From NCBI GenBank assembly GCA_022842885.1, contig JALHOR010000009.1, forward strand, positions 34,514-98,513: a DNA stretch of 64,000 bases. The letters run 5' to 3'. The notes beneath the pieces are model-generated. The model did not search any database. It worked only from the letters and a program-made list of their open reading frames with translations, and was not told the DNA's origin. This document shows positions 9,221-19,043 of this stretch, piece by piece; position 1 is the stretch's first letter; each line of letters begins with the position of its first letter. A program made the translations under genes and the position numbers. The stretch comes from Anaerolineae bacterium. GTDB taxonomy: Bacteria > Chloroflexota > Anaerolineae > Aggregatilineales > Phototrophicaceae.

Positions 9221-10252
9221 ATGGTACAGTCTTATTTTTCTGATATGGCATTAAGCGCCTCAAAAATTTTGGACGTTTTAATCGAAACCGTGCAGCAAGC
9301 ATTTCACAATAATGTGGATGAATTATCGTATGCGGGTTGGCAATTACAACGCATTTATGGTGGCATGAACGGCATCATCTACCGTTGTGCCAATTCTGAG
9401 GTCTCAGACACTGATTGGGTGGTCAAAATACGCAAGCGCGATTCGCGGCGGCGGGCATGGCGCGAATTTATGGCACTAACAGCCCTTCAACGCAATCATA
9501 AAACAATTGCACCCCACCCTATTGCGTTGTATGAAGGGATAGAAGCATTGCCGGGGGATGTAGTGATTTCAACATGGATAGAGGGCATCCGACTCGATAA
9601 TCTCACCGATACGCCACGTTCAACATGGCACGCTATTTTGAACACTTTAACGCAATGCCATACATCCCAGCCCAAGGATGCCCCTGAATTACAATCGGCG
9701 GTCTTGCCAATTTGTTCCAGCGAAATGTTGTTCCAAGAAATTGAATGGCGTTATGCGCTTTTGCCACAAGGACAAATTGGAGAAACAACCACTGCCGAAA
9801 TGGGTCATTTGATTAGAGCATTCAAAAATGATGCGCGTTTTATGCTGTCATCTGTTGAAGCCTCTCATTTTGTGATGTGTGATGTTAATCCGACCAATAT
9901 GGTGATGCGAGACGGCAGTATTCTGTGTGTGGATTGGGAAAGTTCTGGGTGGGGCGATGCCGCCTTTGATGTGGCAGATTTGCTAGTTCGCCCAAATTGT
10001 GCAGGTGTTAACCCACAAGAGCGCGATTGGATACGGACTTTTTACGCTGAACAACACCAAGATCCGAGGTTGATTCATCGGATTACTGTTTACGAACAGA
10101 TTTTTCTATTGTTCTGGCTTATCATCACCTCCAATGGTTTCGTAGCAAGACCGGGTGAGCGTTTACCGGGAATACAATTCGCCCCACCAGAAAAAACCCG
10201 CCAACAACAATTGTATTATCTGGAACGAATAGAGGAGGTGATGAATGGTTAG
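9221..10252 (+). CDS. APH/choline kinase-fold phosphotransferase
   Basis: The protein has 343 residues. The kinase-like fold is recognised from the Brenner-type catalytic loop CDVNPTNMVMRD (Asp and downstream Asn) and the metal-binding Asp in CVDWESSGWGDAAFDVADL, both typical of the aminoglycoside phosphotransferase superfamily. An ATP-anchoring Lys is probably in WVVKIRK. The family phosphorylates small molecules such as aminoglycosides, choline or sugars; the substrate is not predictable here. The catalytic loop has Cys where many members have His. The gene starts 5 bp after pbpC with its own GGGGGA site (9206-9211), so a cell-envelope metabolite is a reasonable guess for the substrate, but that is inference. 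Confidence 0.82.
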   Translation: MVQSYFSDMALSASKILDVLIETVQQAFHNNVDELSYAGWQLQRIYGGMNGIIYRCANSEVSDTDWVVKIRKRDSRRRAWREFMALTALQRNHKTIAPHPIALYEGIEALPGDVVISTWIEGIRLDNLTDTPRSTWHAILNTLTQCHTSQPKDAPELQSAVLPICSSEMLFQEIEWRYALLPQGQIGETTTAEMGHLIRAFKNDARFMLSSVEASHFVMCDVNPTNMVMRDGSILCVDWESSGWGDAAFDVADLLVRPNCAGVNPQERDWIRTFYAEQHQDPRLIHRITVYEQIFLLFWLIITSNGFVARPGERLPGIQFAPPEKTRQQQLYYLERIEEVMNG

Positions 10253-10258
10253 CTGTTT

Positions 10259-12268
10259 TTACTTTGCCAACAGCGCCGTCACCATTTTTTCGGCGGTGGC
10301 ATAGCGGTCTTTTGGGTCTTTGGAAAGCGCCCGCATGATGGCATCAGCGGCGGCACTAGGCAGTTCAGGTGCGAAGGTGCGTGGGTTAGGCGGCGGTTGG
10401 TTCACATGCCCAAATAAAATTTGGACGATAGTGCCTTCAAAGGGCAGTCGCCCGGTCAACGTTTCGTACAACACAACGGCAAACGCATAAATATCTGCGT
10501 GATGGTCTACGGTGCTGGACTGTTTGATTTGCTCTGGTGCCATGTAATCAATCGTGCCAACAGCGCCGCTGCCGGTAATCGAAGTTTGCCCGCTGCCACG
10601 CAATTTCGCCGTGCCAAAATCCATCAAGACTGTGTTCAAACCATCACCTTCAGCATCGGTGCGTACCATGATGTTGGCAGGTTTAATGTCCCGATGCACG
10701 AATCCTTGAGCATGGGCATAATCCAGTGCTGCCGCAAAATCATGCAAAAAGGGCTTAATTTCCGCAAAGGGAATTTTGCCACGTTCTTCTAAAATGGAAC
10801 GGAGCGTCCGTCCTTCCACATATTCCATGATGAGAAAATATAAATCGCCATCTTTGCCAGAGGCATATAAACGCACAATGCCGGGATGATTCAAATGTGT
10901 AATAGCTTCGGCTTCGCGTTCAAAGCGCCGAATAGCATTTTCGTCGGTCACGCCTAGGTTGTTGAGGATTTTAATTGCTGCGGCTTGCGTGCCATTATGC
11001 CCTTGATAGACTTCGCCCATAGCACCTTTGCCCAATACCCCAAATAACTGATACCCGCCCAAAGTACGCCCACTATAGGCACCGGGATTTTCTATCGTGG
11101 GGAGTTCTTGCCCACGCGCCAACTCATTTAAATCGAACCGAAACCCATACAAACGCCTATCCACAAAATGCTGCACGCGCTGCCGCACCGGGAAAAATGC
11201 TGCGCCCGTCAGCAATGCTGGAATAACCACAACAAATTCAGTGCCATAATTGGGCAGCAGCAGTGCCAGAATTGCTCTGAGTAGCAAAAATAAACCCACG
11301 AAGATAATCACCAAGCCAAAAAATACGCCGCCATAGACCAATGAGCGATTGATAGCAATATCAATATCCCACAAGCGCCGCCGTAGCACCGAGTATAAAA
11401 TACTCAATGGAAATAAACATAATGCCAATAAGCGCAGCGTGCGAAGAATAATCAGTTTTGCAGGCGGGGTGATGCCAAGTGTCTCGAAAACGGGCAATAC
11501 ATAATCGAACAGCCCATACACTGCCGCCAGCAGCCCGCCACCAATGCCACCCAAAATGACCCATTTGATTTGTTGGCGCTGTTCCGGCGTGGCAAAACGC
11601 CAATACCGCTGCCACTGAGCGAGCCAACTTAACCCTACCGGAATAAAGCTGCCGACAATAATCCAAACCGGTATAGCAATGGAAAAATGGTCAGCATCCA
11701 ATTGTTTTGCATGATATTCTGGCAGAATCTGCCCCCATACCCCCAATACCACCACAAAAAATATTGGAAAAATCCAGCGGCTGTAGCGCGGATAGGGTTT
11801 GCCATCGGGGAAATAATACATAAATAAGATAAGGAGAGCATGTGCTAAACTCGTTAACACGATGGCAATTGCCATCAAATCCACATGCCGCACCACCGAC
11901 CCAGTGTAGAAAGCGATTATCAAGATAATGTTGAGCGCCGCCACTAATGCTCCTCGGTCACGCGGACGCTGCAAAACAATAAACAGACTCACACTTGCGG
12001 CGAACAGGATAATCAATGTATCCACGACATTGACGCCCACTGCCAAAAAATCCAGCGGCAAATTCATCGCTGTCAGTTCGGCGGCGGTTTGGGAAGAAAT
12101 GCGCGTCAGAATGCTGTAGGTGTACTGCATTCCGGTAAAATGCAGCAGCAAAACAGCACCGATAACCAACAAAGAGAAGAGGTACAACGCCCGATGGTTG
12201 ATGCTGTGGGCGGGAATATAGGTGGTGGCTCGTTCCGGTTTGTTGCGGGATTTCAATGAGAATCGCAT
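10259..12268 (-). CDS. Membrane Ser/Thr protein kinase with multi-pass N-terminal module
   Basis: The protein has 669 residues. About 8-9 hydrophobic segments occupy the first 370 residues. This region, including LRRRLWDIDIAINRSLVYG, looks like the membrane module found in front of sensor histidine kinases in Chloroflexota, but here it is joined to a Hanks-type kinase (about 405-669). Kinase motifs are intact: GKGAMGEVY (P-loop), AAIKIL (Lys), HRDIKPANI (catalytic loop), DFGTAKL and APE. The predicted role is signalling from a membrane-sensed cue to cytoplasmic targets. It follows the glycosyltransferase gene by 23 bp on the same strand, so the two likely share a transcript. Confidence 0.88.
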   Translation of the reverse strand: MRFSLKSRNKPERATTYIPAHSINHRALYLFSLLVIGAVLLLHFTGMQYTYSILTRISSQTAAELTAMNLPLDFLAVGVNVVDTLIILFAASVSLFIVLQRPRDRGALVAALNIILIIAFYTGSVVRHVDLMAIAIVLTSLAHALLILFMYYFPDGKPYPRYSRWIFPIFFVVVLGVWGQILPEYHAKQLDADHFSIAIPVWIIVGSFIPVGLSWLAQWQRYWRFATPEQRQQIKWVILGGIGGGLLAAVYGLFDYVLPVFETLGITPPAKLIILRTLRLLALCLFPLSILYSVLRRRLWDIDIAINRSLVYGGVFFGLVIIFVGLFLLLRAILALLLPNYGTEFVVVIPALLTGAAFFPVRQRVQHFVDRRLYGFRFDLNELARGQELPTIENPGAYSGRTLGGYQLFGVLGKGAMGEVYQGHNGTQAAAIKILNNLGVTDENAIRRFEREAEAITHLNHPGIVRLYASGKDGDLYFLIMEYVEGRTLRSILEERGKIPFAEIKPFLHDFAAALDYAHAQGFVHRDIKPANIMVRTDAEGDGLNTVLMDFGTAKLRGSGQTSITGSGAVGTIDYMAPEQIKQSSTVDHHADIYAFAVVLYETLTGRLPFEGTIVQILFGHVNQPPPNPRTFAPELPSAAADAIMRALSKDPKDRYATAEKMVTALLAK

Positions 12269-12291
12269 AGCTGCCTCTTGCTGAAATGCGC

Positions 12292-13464
12292 TTAACGCCG
12301 CCGTTTTTTTGCCAACAATCCTTGATACAAGCTATCTAAATCTATAACTAAGCGTTCAATGCTATAGCGATTCAGCATGGCAGCACGGGCAGGTTCGGCA
12401 GCATAAGGCTGGCGCAATGTTTGGAGAATCCCGCTTGCCAATTGTTGATTATCGCCAGAAGGGACAATTGTGCCAAATGTGCCTCTATCCAGTAAATCAG
12501 CAACCCCGCCCACATCGGTTGCCACCACCGGGCAACCCGCCGCTAGTGCTTCGATAATGGGTACAGGTGTGCCTTCATTCAAACTGCAAATAACCAACAT
12601 ATCCAAATCGCTATAAATATCAGCAACATCTTTTTGCCAACCTGTAAAAATCACATGGTCAGCCAGTCCGGCATGTTTAGCCTGCTGCACGAGCATTTGC
12701 CGCAATTGCCCATCACCGACAATCACGAATCGCGCTTGGGGCATTTCGGCATGAACCAAAGCCGCTGCCTCTAGGAAAAGCGCATGATTTTTTACAGGCA
12801 GCAAGCGCCCGATAATGCCCACCAACGGTACATCTTCCGGGATATGCCATGCAGCACGAAAATTATTTTTATGCCGTTTGGTATTGGCAAAATTGGCTAA
12901 ATCATAGCCTGCCGGCAAAACGATGATGCGTTGTTTGCGCGTAATGCCGTATTCTTCAGTCAAGACGCGCCGCAATTGTTCGGAAAGGGTGATGATGCTA
13001 TCTGACCAATACGCTCCGATACGTTCCAGCCAAATAAACCAGAACGTCGTCAGCCGATTGTAGTAACCGCCAAAAGGATACATATGCAAAGTATGAACCA
13101 CGACTGGAACACCGGCTAACCGGGCTGCCAATCGCCCCAAGAATCCGGCGGTGGTGTTATGCGTATGAACGACATCCGGCGCAAAAGCCCGAATCGCTTG
13201 ATACAAACGCCATAAATTGAGGATAAAGCGCAAGGGATTTAACGAGCGTGATAACGTAGGAATCAATACGGGTTCAACACCATAGTGTGCTGCAACCGCC
13301 GTAAACGAATCATCAGCACTGCCCTTTGTTCCCGTCATCAGGCACGTATCATAGCCCGCATCGCGTAACTTTGCTGTCAGCAAAATTGCTTGTAATGCTG
13401 GACCACTCAAGTTTAGCAATGTCGTCAGGATAAGGAGGCGCGATGTATGTGTATTCTCTGTCAT
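12292..13464 (-). CDS. Glycosyltransferase family 4 (GT-B fold)
   Basis: The protein has 390 residues. The N-terminal half has the Glyco_transf_4-type acceptor domain (FAPDVVHTHNTTAGFLGRLA). The C-terminal half has the nucleotide-sugar domain, with GIIGRLLPVKNHALFLEAA and the retaining GT4 signature E-x7-E in EGTPVPIIEALAAGCPVVA. It transfers a sugar from an NDP-sugar to a lipid, glycan or small acceptor at the cytoplasmic membrane face; donor and acceptor are unknown. It lies between a TipAS protein and a receptor kinase, with no polysaccharide cluster around it, so the product cannot be inferred from context. Confidence 0.87.
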   Translation of the reverse strand: MTENTHTSRLLILTTLLNLSGPALQAILLTAKLRDAGYDTCLMTGTKGSADDSFTAVAAHYGVEPVLIPTLSRSLNPLRFILNLWRLYQAIRAFAPDVVHTHNTTAGFLGRLAARLAGVPVVVHTLHMYPFGGYYNRLTTFWFIWLERIGAYWSDSIITLSEQLRRVLTEEYGITRKQRIIVLPAGYDLANFANTKRHKNNFRAAWHIPEDVPLVGIIGRLLPVKNHALFLEAAALVHAEMPQARFVIVGDGQLRQMLVQQAKHAGLADHVIFTGWQKDVADIYSDLDMLVICSLNEGTPVPIIEALAAGCPVVATDVGGVADLLDRGTFGTIVPSGDNQQLASGILQTLRQPYAAEPARAAMLNRYSIERLVIDLDSLYQGLLAKKRRR

Positions 13465-13539
13465 GAGTCAGAAGCATAACCCGAAGAATGCGCCATGCAA
13501 AGACTCACCTGAAAATGGTGCTGATTGTTCAGAATATTG

Positions 13540-13574
13540 TATTCTGGAGATAGAACTTGACTATCTCCAGAATA
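13540..13574. terminator. Perfect 14-bp hairpin, terminator-like
   Basis: TATTCTGGAGATAG (13540-13553) and CTATCTCCAGAATA (13561-13574) form a perfect 14-bp stem with a 7-nt loop. It lies just after the stop of the TipAS-domain gene (minus strand). The T-rich flank is on the plus strand (GGTTTTGT), so on the minus strand it may act as a processing or attenuation hairpin rather than a classic terminator. Confidence 0.55.
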
Positions 13575-13584
13575 TGGTTTTGTA

Positions 13585-14052
13585 TTAGTTGCTCAAACGT
13601 CCTTCTGCCTCTGCCAACAACATACTTTCAAGTTCGGCAGTTTCTAAATCGTCCACATATTGCACAATCGCATCCCGCATATATGCCGTCATGTTTGGAT
13701 GGAACTGCTGAAAAAATGCCGCAAAATCAGGATTTTCGTGGTACATCTCGCCTAAGCCACGCAGAATATCCAAGGTTGGCTCATAAAAATTGCGAAGATG
13801 TTGATGCCAACGTTCTACAATCTGCTGCACTTCGGTACTGGTGATGGGCAGTTCTTCCGTCATGGCATTGACCATCGCCTGATAAATTTCGCCGCCTTGC
13901 GCCAAAATATCCTGCTGCTGGTTTTTGCTATAGCTGTTCCAGCGTTGAATCGATTCGTTGACGGTGGCTGCGCCATATTGCAACCGGGCTTCGCGCTCAT
14001 ATTGTTTTTGCTGTGCTGCACTGTGTGGTTTAATGGTTTTTTTCTTGCTCAT
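13585..14052 (-). CDS. Stand-alone TipAS-domain protein
   Basis: The protein has 155 residues. After a Lys-rich start, the sequence is all-helical. The pieces RWNSYSKNQQQDILAQGGEI, VERWHQHLRNFY and LGEMYHENPDFAAFF match the pattern of the TipAS antibiotic-recognition domain, the globin-like C-terminal domain of TipA/Mta MerR regulators. No MerR DNA-binding domain precedes it, so it is a free-standing version, possibly a drug or peptide-binding sequestration protein. I chose ATG 14052 (MSKKK) over the longer in-frame start at 14088, whose extra residues look unlike the family. No resistance gene is adjacent. Confidence 0.72.
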   Translation of the reverse strand: MSKKKTIKPHSAAQQKQYEREARLQYGAATVNESIQRWNSYSKNQQQDILAQGGEIYQAMVNAMTEELPITSTEVQQIVERWHQHLRNFYEPTLDILRGLGEMYHENPDFAAFFQQFHPNMTAYMRDAIVQYVDDLETAELESMLLAEAEGRLSN

Positions 14053-14130
14053 CTGGGTTACTCTTTCGCTGATACACAAGACCATCATAAAACCTGACGT
14101 AACGTGAGAGTCAAGAGGGCAAAAAAATCT

Positions 14131-16734
14131 TTAACTCGTTGCCGCTACTGGTGTAAACAGCAGCGAGTCCGTTTCTTCGTCGGCATCTACCACCACATGG
14201 TCGCCTTCGCGCACTTGCCCGTTTAAGATGGCATTCGCCAGCGTATCCTGCAATTCGCGCTGCATCACCCGTTTGAGGGGACGTGCGCCAAACACTGGGT
14301 CGAAGCCGCGCTCTGCTAAGAAGATTTTTGCGCCCGGTGTCAATTCCAGCGTTACCCGCCGATTTGCCAGCAAGCGTTGGAGGCGCTGTAATTGAATATC
14401 CACAATGTGAACGATATTGTCTTGAGTCAGTGGTTGGAAGACAATAATTTCATCCAAGCGGTTCAAAAATTCTGGACGAAAATGGCGGTCTAACGCGCCC
14501 ATCACAGCGCGGCGCAAGTCGTTTTGGCTGGCATGAGCGCCTAGTTGTTTTATCAGGTCACTGCCGACATTACTGGTCATGATGATGACCGTGTTGGTGA
14601 AATTGACGGTGCGACCTTGCCCATCCGTCAAGCGTCCATCGTCAAACACCTGCAAGAAAATGTTAAATACATCCGGGTGCGCTTTTTCAATTTCGTCAAA
14701 CAGCACGACGCTGTAGGGACGGCGGCGCACGGCTTCCGATAATTGCCCACCTTCTTCGTAGCCCACATAACCGGGCGGCGCACCAATCAGCCGAGCAACC
14801 GAATGTTTTTCACCATATTCGCTCATATCAATGCGTACCATCGCATTTTCATCATCAAACATGAAGTTTGCCAATGACCGCGCCATCTCGGTTTTGCCCA
14901 CGCCTGTCGGTCCCAAAAATAAAAAGGTTCCTATGGGGCGATTCGGGTCTTGCAAGCCTGCCCGCGCCCGACGCACAGCAGCAGATACAGCACGAACCGC
15001 TTCATCTTGCCCAACAACACGTTCATGCAAGCGTTGTTCCATGTGCAGCAATTTTTCAAGCTCGCCTTCCAGTAAGCGCGTTACCGGAACACCTGTCCAG
15101 CGTGACACGATGCTGGCAATTTCATCGGCATCCACTTCTTCTTTTAGCATCATGCCGCCCGCCGCTTGCATTTCCGCTAATAGCATCTCGCGCCGCTGCA
15201 ATTCTTTATCCAGTTCGGGCAATGTGCCATAGCGCAACCGCGCTGCCGTTTCCAAATCATTGCGGCGTTCTGCCTGCTCCAATTGGATGCGGGCTTCATC
15301 CATTTGGGTTTTGATGTCACGAATAGCGCCAATCGCATCTTTTTCTTTTTGCCAGCGCCCAGAAAGGGCATTAAATTGTTCGCGCCAGTTGGCAAGTTCT
15401 TCTTCCAAATCATCTAAACGCCGCCGTGACGCCTCATCGCGCTCTTTTTTGAGCGCCTCGCGTTCAATTTCTAGCTGCATCAGATGGCGCTCGACTTTAT
15501 CCAGTTCTGCCGGACGCGACTCAATTTCCATCTTCAGGTGGGCGGCAGCTTCATCAATCAAATCAATGGCTTTATCCGGCAACTGCCTATCAGGAATATA
15601 ACGTTGGCTCAAGGTTGCCGCTGCAATGACGGCACTATCCTGAATCCGCACGCCATGATGCACTTCGTAGCGTTCTTTTAAGCCGCGCAAAATACTAATG
15701 GTATCTTCAACCGATGGTTCATCCACGAAAACCGGCTGAAAACGCCGTTCTAACGCAGCATCTTTTTCGATGTGCTTGCGATATTCGTCTAACGTCGTCG
15801 CGCCGACCATGTGAAGTTCGCCGCGTGCCAACATCGGCTTGAGCATGTTGCCCGCATCCATCGAACCTTCGGCTTTGCCAGCACCGACCACCGTATGCAA
15901 CTCATCAATGAACAGGATGATTTTGCCTTCGCTCTCGGTAATTTCTTTCAGCACAGCTTTCAGGCGTTCTTCAAATTCGCCACGATATTTTGACCCGGCA
16001 ATCAACGCGCCCATATCCAGCGCCACCAATCGCTTATCGCGCACGCCTTCTGGTACATCGCCATTAACGATACGCTGTGCCAAGCCTTCCACGATGGCGG
16101 TTTTACCGACGCCTGCCTCACCAATCAACACTGGATTATTTTTAGTACGGCGGCTGATGACGTGAATTACGCGGCGAATTTCTTCATCGCGCCCAATTAC
16201 GGGATCAAGTTTGCCTTGCCTCGCTAAGGCAGTTAAATCGCGCCCGTATTTTTCCAAACTTTGATAGGTGCTTTCCGGGTCTTGGGATGTAACACGCTGC
16301 CCGCCACGAATGGCGCTAAGTGCCTGCATGATGCCATCGGTGGTGATGCTGCGCCGCTGCAAGAGGTCGCGCAGTTCTTTGGATTCGGACAATGCCAAAA
16401 ACACATGCTCGGTACTCACGTAGTCATCGGTCATGCGTTTGGCAACATTTTCGGCAGTGGTAAACACTTGCATGGCAGCGCGGCTAAGGTTCATTGAAGC
16501 CGCCGGATTGGATAAACGCGGCAAATTACCTAACACGCCTTCCACATCACCGATGAGTGCCTTTAATGGAGCGCCGATTTTGGCGACAATTTCCGGCACA
16601 ACGCCATCTTTTTGCTGCAATAATGCCGCCAATAAATGAACAGGTTCAATCTGGCTGTGGTTGTATTCCACCGCGATATTTTGCGCTTTTAGCAATGCCT
16701 CTTGGGCTTTATTGGTATACCGATTTAAGTCCAT
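14131..16734 (-). CDS. clpB: ClpB disaggregase (Hsp100 AAA+ chaperone)
   Basis: The protein has 867 residues, the usual ClpB length. It has an N-terminal Clp-N repeat domain (1-145), then AAA+ module 1 with Walker A GEAGVGKT and Walker [11 protein letters not shown] coiled-coil M domain follows (about 410-525; [20 protein letters not shown] region), then AAA+ module 2 with GPTGVGKT and [12 protein letters not shown]. The M domain and the lack of a ClpP-binding tripeptide loop set it apart from ClpA/ClpC. It resolves protein aggregates with DnaK in the cytoplasm after heat stress. No partner chaperone is adjacent. The 168-bp divergent region upstream carries a perfect 10-bp inverted repeat that could be its operator. 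Confidence 0.96.
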   Translation of the reverse strand: MDLNRYTNKAQEALLKAQNIAVEYNHSQIEPVHLLAALLQQKDGVVPEIVAKIGAPLKALIGDVEGVLGNLPRLSNPAASMNLSRAAMQVFTTAENVAKRMTDDYVSTEHVFLALSESKELRDLLQRRSITTDGIMQALSAIRGGQRVTSQDPESTYQSLEKYGRDLTALARQGKLDPVIGRDEEIRRVIHVISRRTKNNPVLIGEAGVGKTAIVEGLAQRIVNGDVPEGVRDKRLVALDMGALIAGSKYRGEFEERLKAVLKEITESEGKIILFIDELHTVVGAGKAEGSMDAGNMLKPMLARGELHMVGATTLDEYRKHIEKDAALERRFQPVFVDEPSVEDTISILRGLKERYEVHHGVRIQDSAVIAAATLSQRYIPDRQLPDKAIDLIDEAAAHLKMEIESRPAELDKVERHLMQLEIEREALKKERDEASRRRLDDLEEELANWREQFNALSGRWQKEKDAIGAIRDIKTQMDEARIQLEQAERRNDLETAARLRYGTLPELDKELQRREMLLAEMQAAGGMMLKEEVDADEIASIVSRWTGVPVTRLLEGELEKLLHMEQRLHERVVGQDEAVRAVSAAVRRARAGLQDPNRPIGTFLFLGPTGVGKTEMARSLANFMFDDENAMVRIDMSEYGEKHSVARLIGAPPGYVGYEEGGQLSEAVRRRPYSVVLFDEIEKAHPDVFNIFLQVFDDGRLTDGQGRTVNFTNTVIIMTSNVGSDLIKQLGAHASQNDLRRAVMGALDRHFRPEFLNRLDEIIVFQPLTQDNIVHIVDIQLQRLQRLLANRRVTLELTPGAKIFLAERGFDPVFGARPLKRVMQRELQDTLANAILNGQVREGDHVVVDADEETDSLLFTPVAATS

Positions 16735-16801
16735 AACTGTATCCCGATGTCTCGCTTAAAATCTTAATATCAGTCTATTCTAATCCTATTAGAAGCGTAT
16801 C

Positions 16802-16838
16802 GGAAATAGTTCAGAGGTAGGTTGGTACAACTATTTCC
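16802..16838. promoter_or_regulatory. Inverted repeat between divergent clpB and acetyltransferase genes
   Basis: GGAAATAGTT (16802-16811) and its exact reverse complement AACTATTTCC (16829-16838) are 17 bp apart. It does not match CIRCE (TTAGCACTC-N9-GAGTGCTAA). It could be an operator for clpB, for the acetyltransferase, or for both. Confidence 0.4.
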
Positions 16839-16902
16839 CTGAACCGACAACTATCTGATAAAATAACACCCTTAATCTACAGTTGCAGGATTTATATTGC
16901 CT

Positions 16903-18087
16903 ATGCCCCAAGTCACCATTCGTCGCTTGACCGATAGCGAAGACCATTTGAACTATTTATTTCCGTTGACGAATTACGGTTTCCGGGCGTCGCCGCCTAT
17001 GCCCACCGAAGAAGAAATGCGCGGTTGGTTACAGCCCGGCACTGAACGCATTATCTTTGTCATTTTTGAAGATGACCAAGTTGTGGCGGGTGCTGGTTGC
17101 ATTCCAATGTATCAGAATGTGCGCGGCGGCATTTACCCGATGGGTGGGATTGCGCCCGTTGTGACGCTGCCACAAGCCCGGCGCAAAGGTTACGCCCGCC
17201 GTTTAATGCAGCAACATTTTGAGGATATGTATGAAATGGGGCAAGTCTTCAGCGGCTTGTATCCTTTTCGGGAATCATTTTATGAACGCTTAGGGTATGT
17301 GACGTTTCCGCAGGTGCGGACGGTCAAATTTTCACCTCAAAATTTGTTACCATTATTGAAATCCTCTTTTAATGGCAGCGTGGAGATGTTGCCCATTAAA
17401 GACGGTTTTGACCAATATCGCATCTATACTGAATTGCATTTGCCTTATGTGCATGGCATGGCGTATTTTCCGCCGGTGGTTGCCACCCGCACCCGCGATA
17501 GTCACCGTTGGTTGGCATTGGCAAAATCTGATGGGAATATCATCGGCTGTATGCTGTATCACATTACTGGGTATTTTGAGACGCTAAAAGCCGAAAAATT
17601 TTTGTACAACGCCGGGGCGGGGCGCTTTTTGCTGTTGGAGTGGTTAGCCCGCCACGCTGACCAAGTACGCGAAATTGAAATCAAGCTGCCCGCCCATGAA
17701 CTGCCAGAAACATGGTTTTCTGATATGACTATCAAATCAGCATCGCATGATTGGGTCACACCGATGGGTCGGGTGATTAATGTGGGACAAATGGGCGGCA
17801 TGTTGGTAGGCAGCGGGCATTTTAATGCTCGTATTGTGGATGAACTCGCGCCTTGGAACAACTCCATTTTTAACTTTCAGTCTTCCGGGGGGCAACTGCG
17901 AGTCATTGCTACGCGCACATTGGCAGATTTTACGCTGACGATTCAGGGATTATCCGCGTTGGCATATGGCACCCATGACCCCGGCGATTTTGCTTATCGT
18001 GGTTGGGGCGACCCGAATCCTGACCAGCAAATGCTGCTGCGAGGGATGTTTCCGCGTCGCCTACCCTATATGCACGAAGATTATTAG
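16903..18087 (+). CDS. Eis-like GNAT N-acetyltransferase with SCP2-type C-terminal domain
   Basis: The protein has 394 residues. The N-terminal GNAT domain has the acetyl-CoA-binding strand-loop-helix PVVTLPQARRKGYARRLMQ (about 85-105), followed by FYERLGYVTF. A second, degenerate GNAT-like domain and a C-terminal SCP2-like domain (about 290-394) give the three-part layout of Eis. Eis enzymes acetylate amines on aminoglycosides or protein lysines; the substrate here is unknown. The start is ambiguous: AGGA (16887-16890) is 6 bp before TTG 16897 and 12 bp before ATG 16903, and only two residues differ. Its stop overlaps the convergent M50 gene by 4 bp. Confidence 0.85.
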   Translation: MPQVTIRRLTDSEDHLNYLFPLTNYGFRASPPMPTEEEMRGWLQPGTERIIFVIFEDDQVVAGAGCIPMYQNVRGGIYPMGGIAPVVTLPQARRKGYARRLMQQHFEDMYEMGQVFSGLYPFRESFYERLGYVTFPQVRTVKFSPQNLLPLLKSSFNGSVEMLPIKDGFDQYRIYTELHLPYVHGMAYFPPVVATRTRDSHRWLALAKSDGNIIGCMLYHITGYFETLKAEKFLYNAGAGRFLLLEWLARHADQVREIEIKLPAHELPETWFSDMTIKSASHDWVTPMGRVINVGQMGGMLVGSGHFNARIVDELAPWNNSIFNFQSSGGQLRVIATRTLADFTLTIQGLSALAYGTHDPGDFAYRGWGDPNPDQQMLLRGMFPRRLPYMHEDY

Positions 18088-18884
18088 CGTTTCACGAAGG
18101 TATCATAGCTGGCATCTACTTCGCTTTTGAAAGATTTCCAGACGCCGTAATAAAATGCGGCACTGAGCATCAAAATAGCGATTAATGCCCACGTAAATGC
18201 GACGATGGTTGTGCCAGTGCCAATCGGCACTAGGGGCATGTATTCGTTGGCAAATGAAGTGGCATCATTTTGGATTGCACCGAGTGATGCCCCCGTATTT
18301 TGGGTGAGCCACCATACATCCATGACAGCATTTAACGCCGTCGAAACTGCCAGTACATTCAAGAGCAGCATCGTTGCCCAACGTGGCGCTTTTGCACCTA
18401 ACCCCATTAAACCCAAGCCGGAAATGATACCGATAAACATTGCCAAAGTCAGAAAAGACCCATCGGTGCGGGCAAACAACACCGAAAATGCCACCATGCC
18501 CACGCCTATCAAAATCGCCATCTGATTCACATAACGCGGGAAGCGATTCATCATAAAAAATAAAACTGAGCCGAACAACGCCGCACCCAAATAACCAGCG
18601 GGTTTCACCAACCAACCCGCACCGCCAAGGCGATACGCTACACCTGAACCATCGGGAAAGACTTCAAAACCGACCACTTCGCCCCCAGAAATCAGTGTAG
18701 CGGCGCTGTGGGAGGCTTCGTGAATATACGTCACAAATAAATTGAGAGGGTACAATAAGCCGCGTACCTCCCGAATATTCCATAAGGCATAGACCAGAAC
18801 GATGGCAATAGCCGTTATTAATAACGCCTGCCGACGATAGCGACGCGGATTCACTAAATCATTATCAAGGCGAATATCATTCAT
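18084..18884 (-). CDS. M50-family membrane metallopeptidase (M50B-like)
   Basis: The protein has 266 residues with about 6 hydrophobic segments. The zinc motif HEASH (HExxH) is preceded by a membrane helix and followed by SAATLISGGEVVGFEVFPDG, as in the compact M50B-like membrane peptidases. No PDZ domain is visible. These resemble site-2 proteases and are thought to cut within the membrane, but most have no known substrate. ATG 18884 is preferred over an in-frame start at 18905, since AAGGA sits between the two. It converges with the acetyltransferase with a 4-bp overlap. A second, unrelated EGY-type site-2 protease lies at 54528. Confidence 0.82.
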   Translation of the reverse strand: MNDIRLDNDLVNPRRYRRQALLITAIAIVLVYALWNIREVRGLLYPLNLFVTYIHEASHSAATLISGGEVVGFEVFPDGSGVAYRLGGAGWLVKPAGYLGAALFGSVLFFMMNRFPRYVNQMAILIGVGMVAFSVLFARTDGSFLTLAMFIGIISGLGLMGLGAKAPRWATMLLLNVLAVSTALNAVMDVWWLTQNTGASLGAIQNDATSFANEYMPLVPIGTGTTIVAFTWALIAILMLSAAFYYGVWKSFKSEVDASYDTFVKR

Positions 18885-18975
18885 GCAGCACTTTTTCCTT
18901 TTCACAATCTAGTCAAATTATACGCCAGAAAACCCCAAAGAGTTGTTTTGCGGTTGTAAAATGTGGCAGCAATTT

Positions 18976-19004
18976 TTGGTAAAACGGCGCAAATCTGATA
19001 TTCT
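18976..19004 (+). promoter_or_regulatory. Candidate sigma-70-type promoter
   Basis: TTGGTA (18976-18981) and TATTCT (18999-19004) are separated by exactly 17 bp. This places the transcript start downstream of the first in-frame ATG at 19005 and supports ATG 19044 as the start of the TPR gene. Confidence 0.4.
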
Positions 19005-19043
19005 ATGACATCACATCATCATCCTTTGTCTGCGAGTAACACG

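Noticed and set aside
15177..15413. Open frames of 60-150 codons within clpB, the MurJ gene and others in other frames
   Set aside because: They overlap strong coding genes, have no recognisable motif or ribosome-binding site, and follow the base composition of the real gene in another frame.
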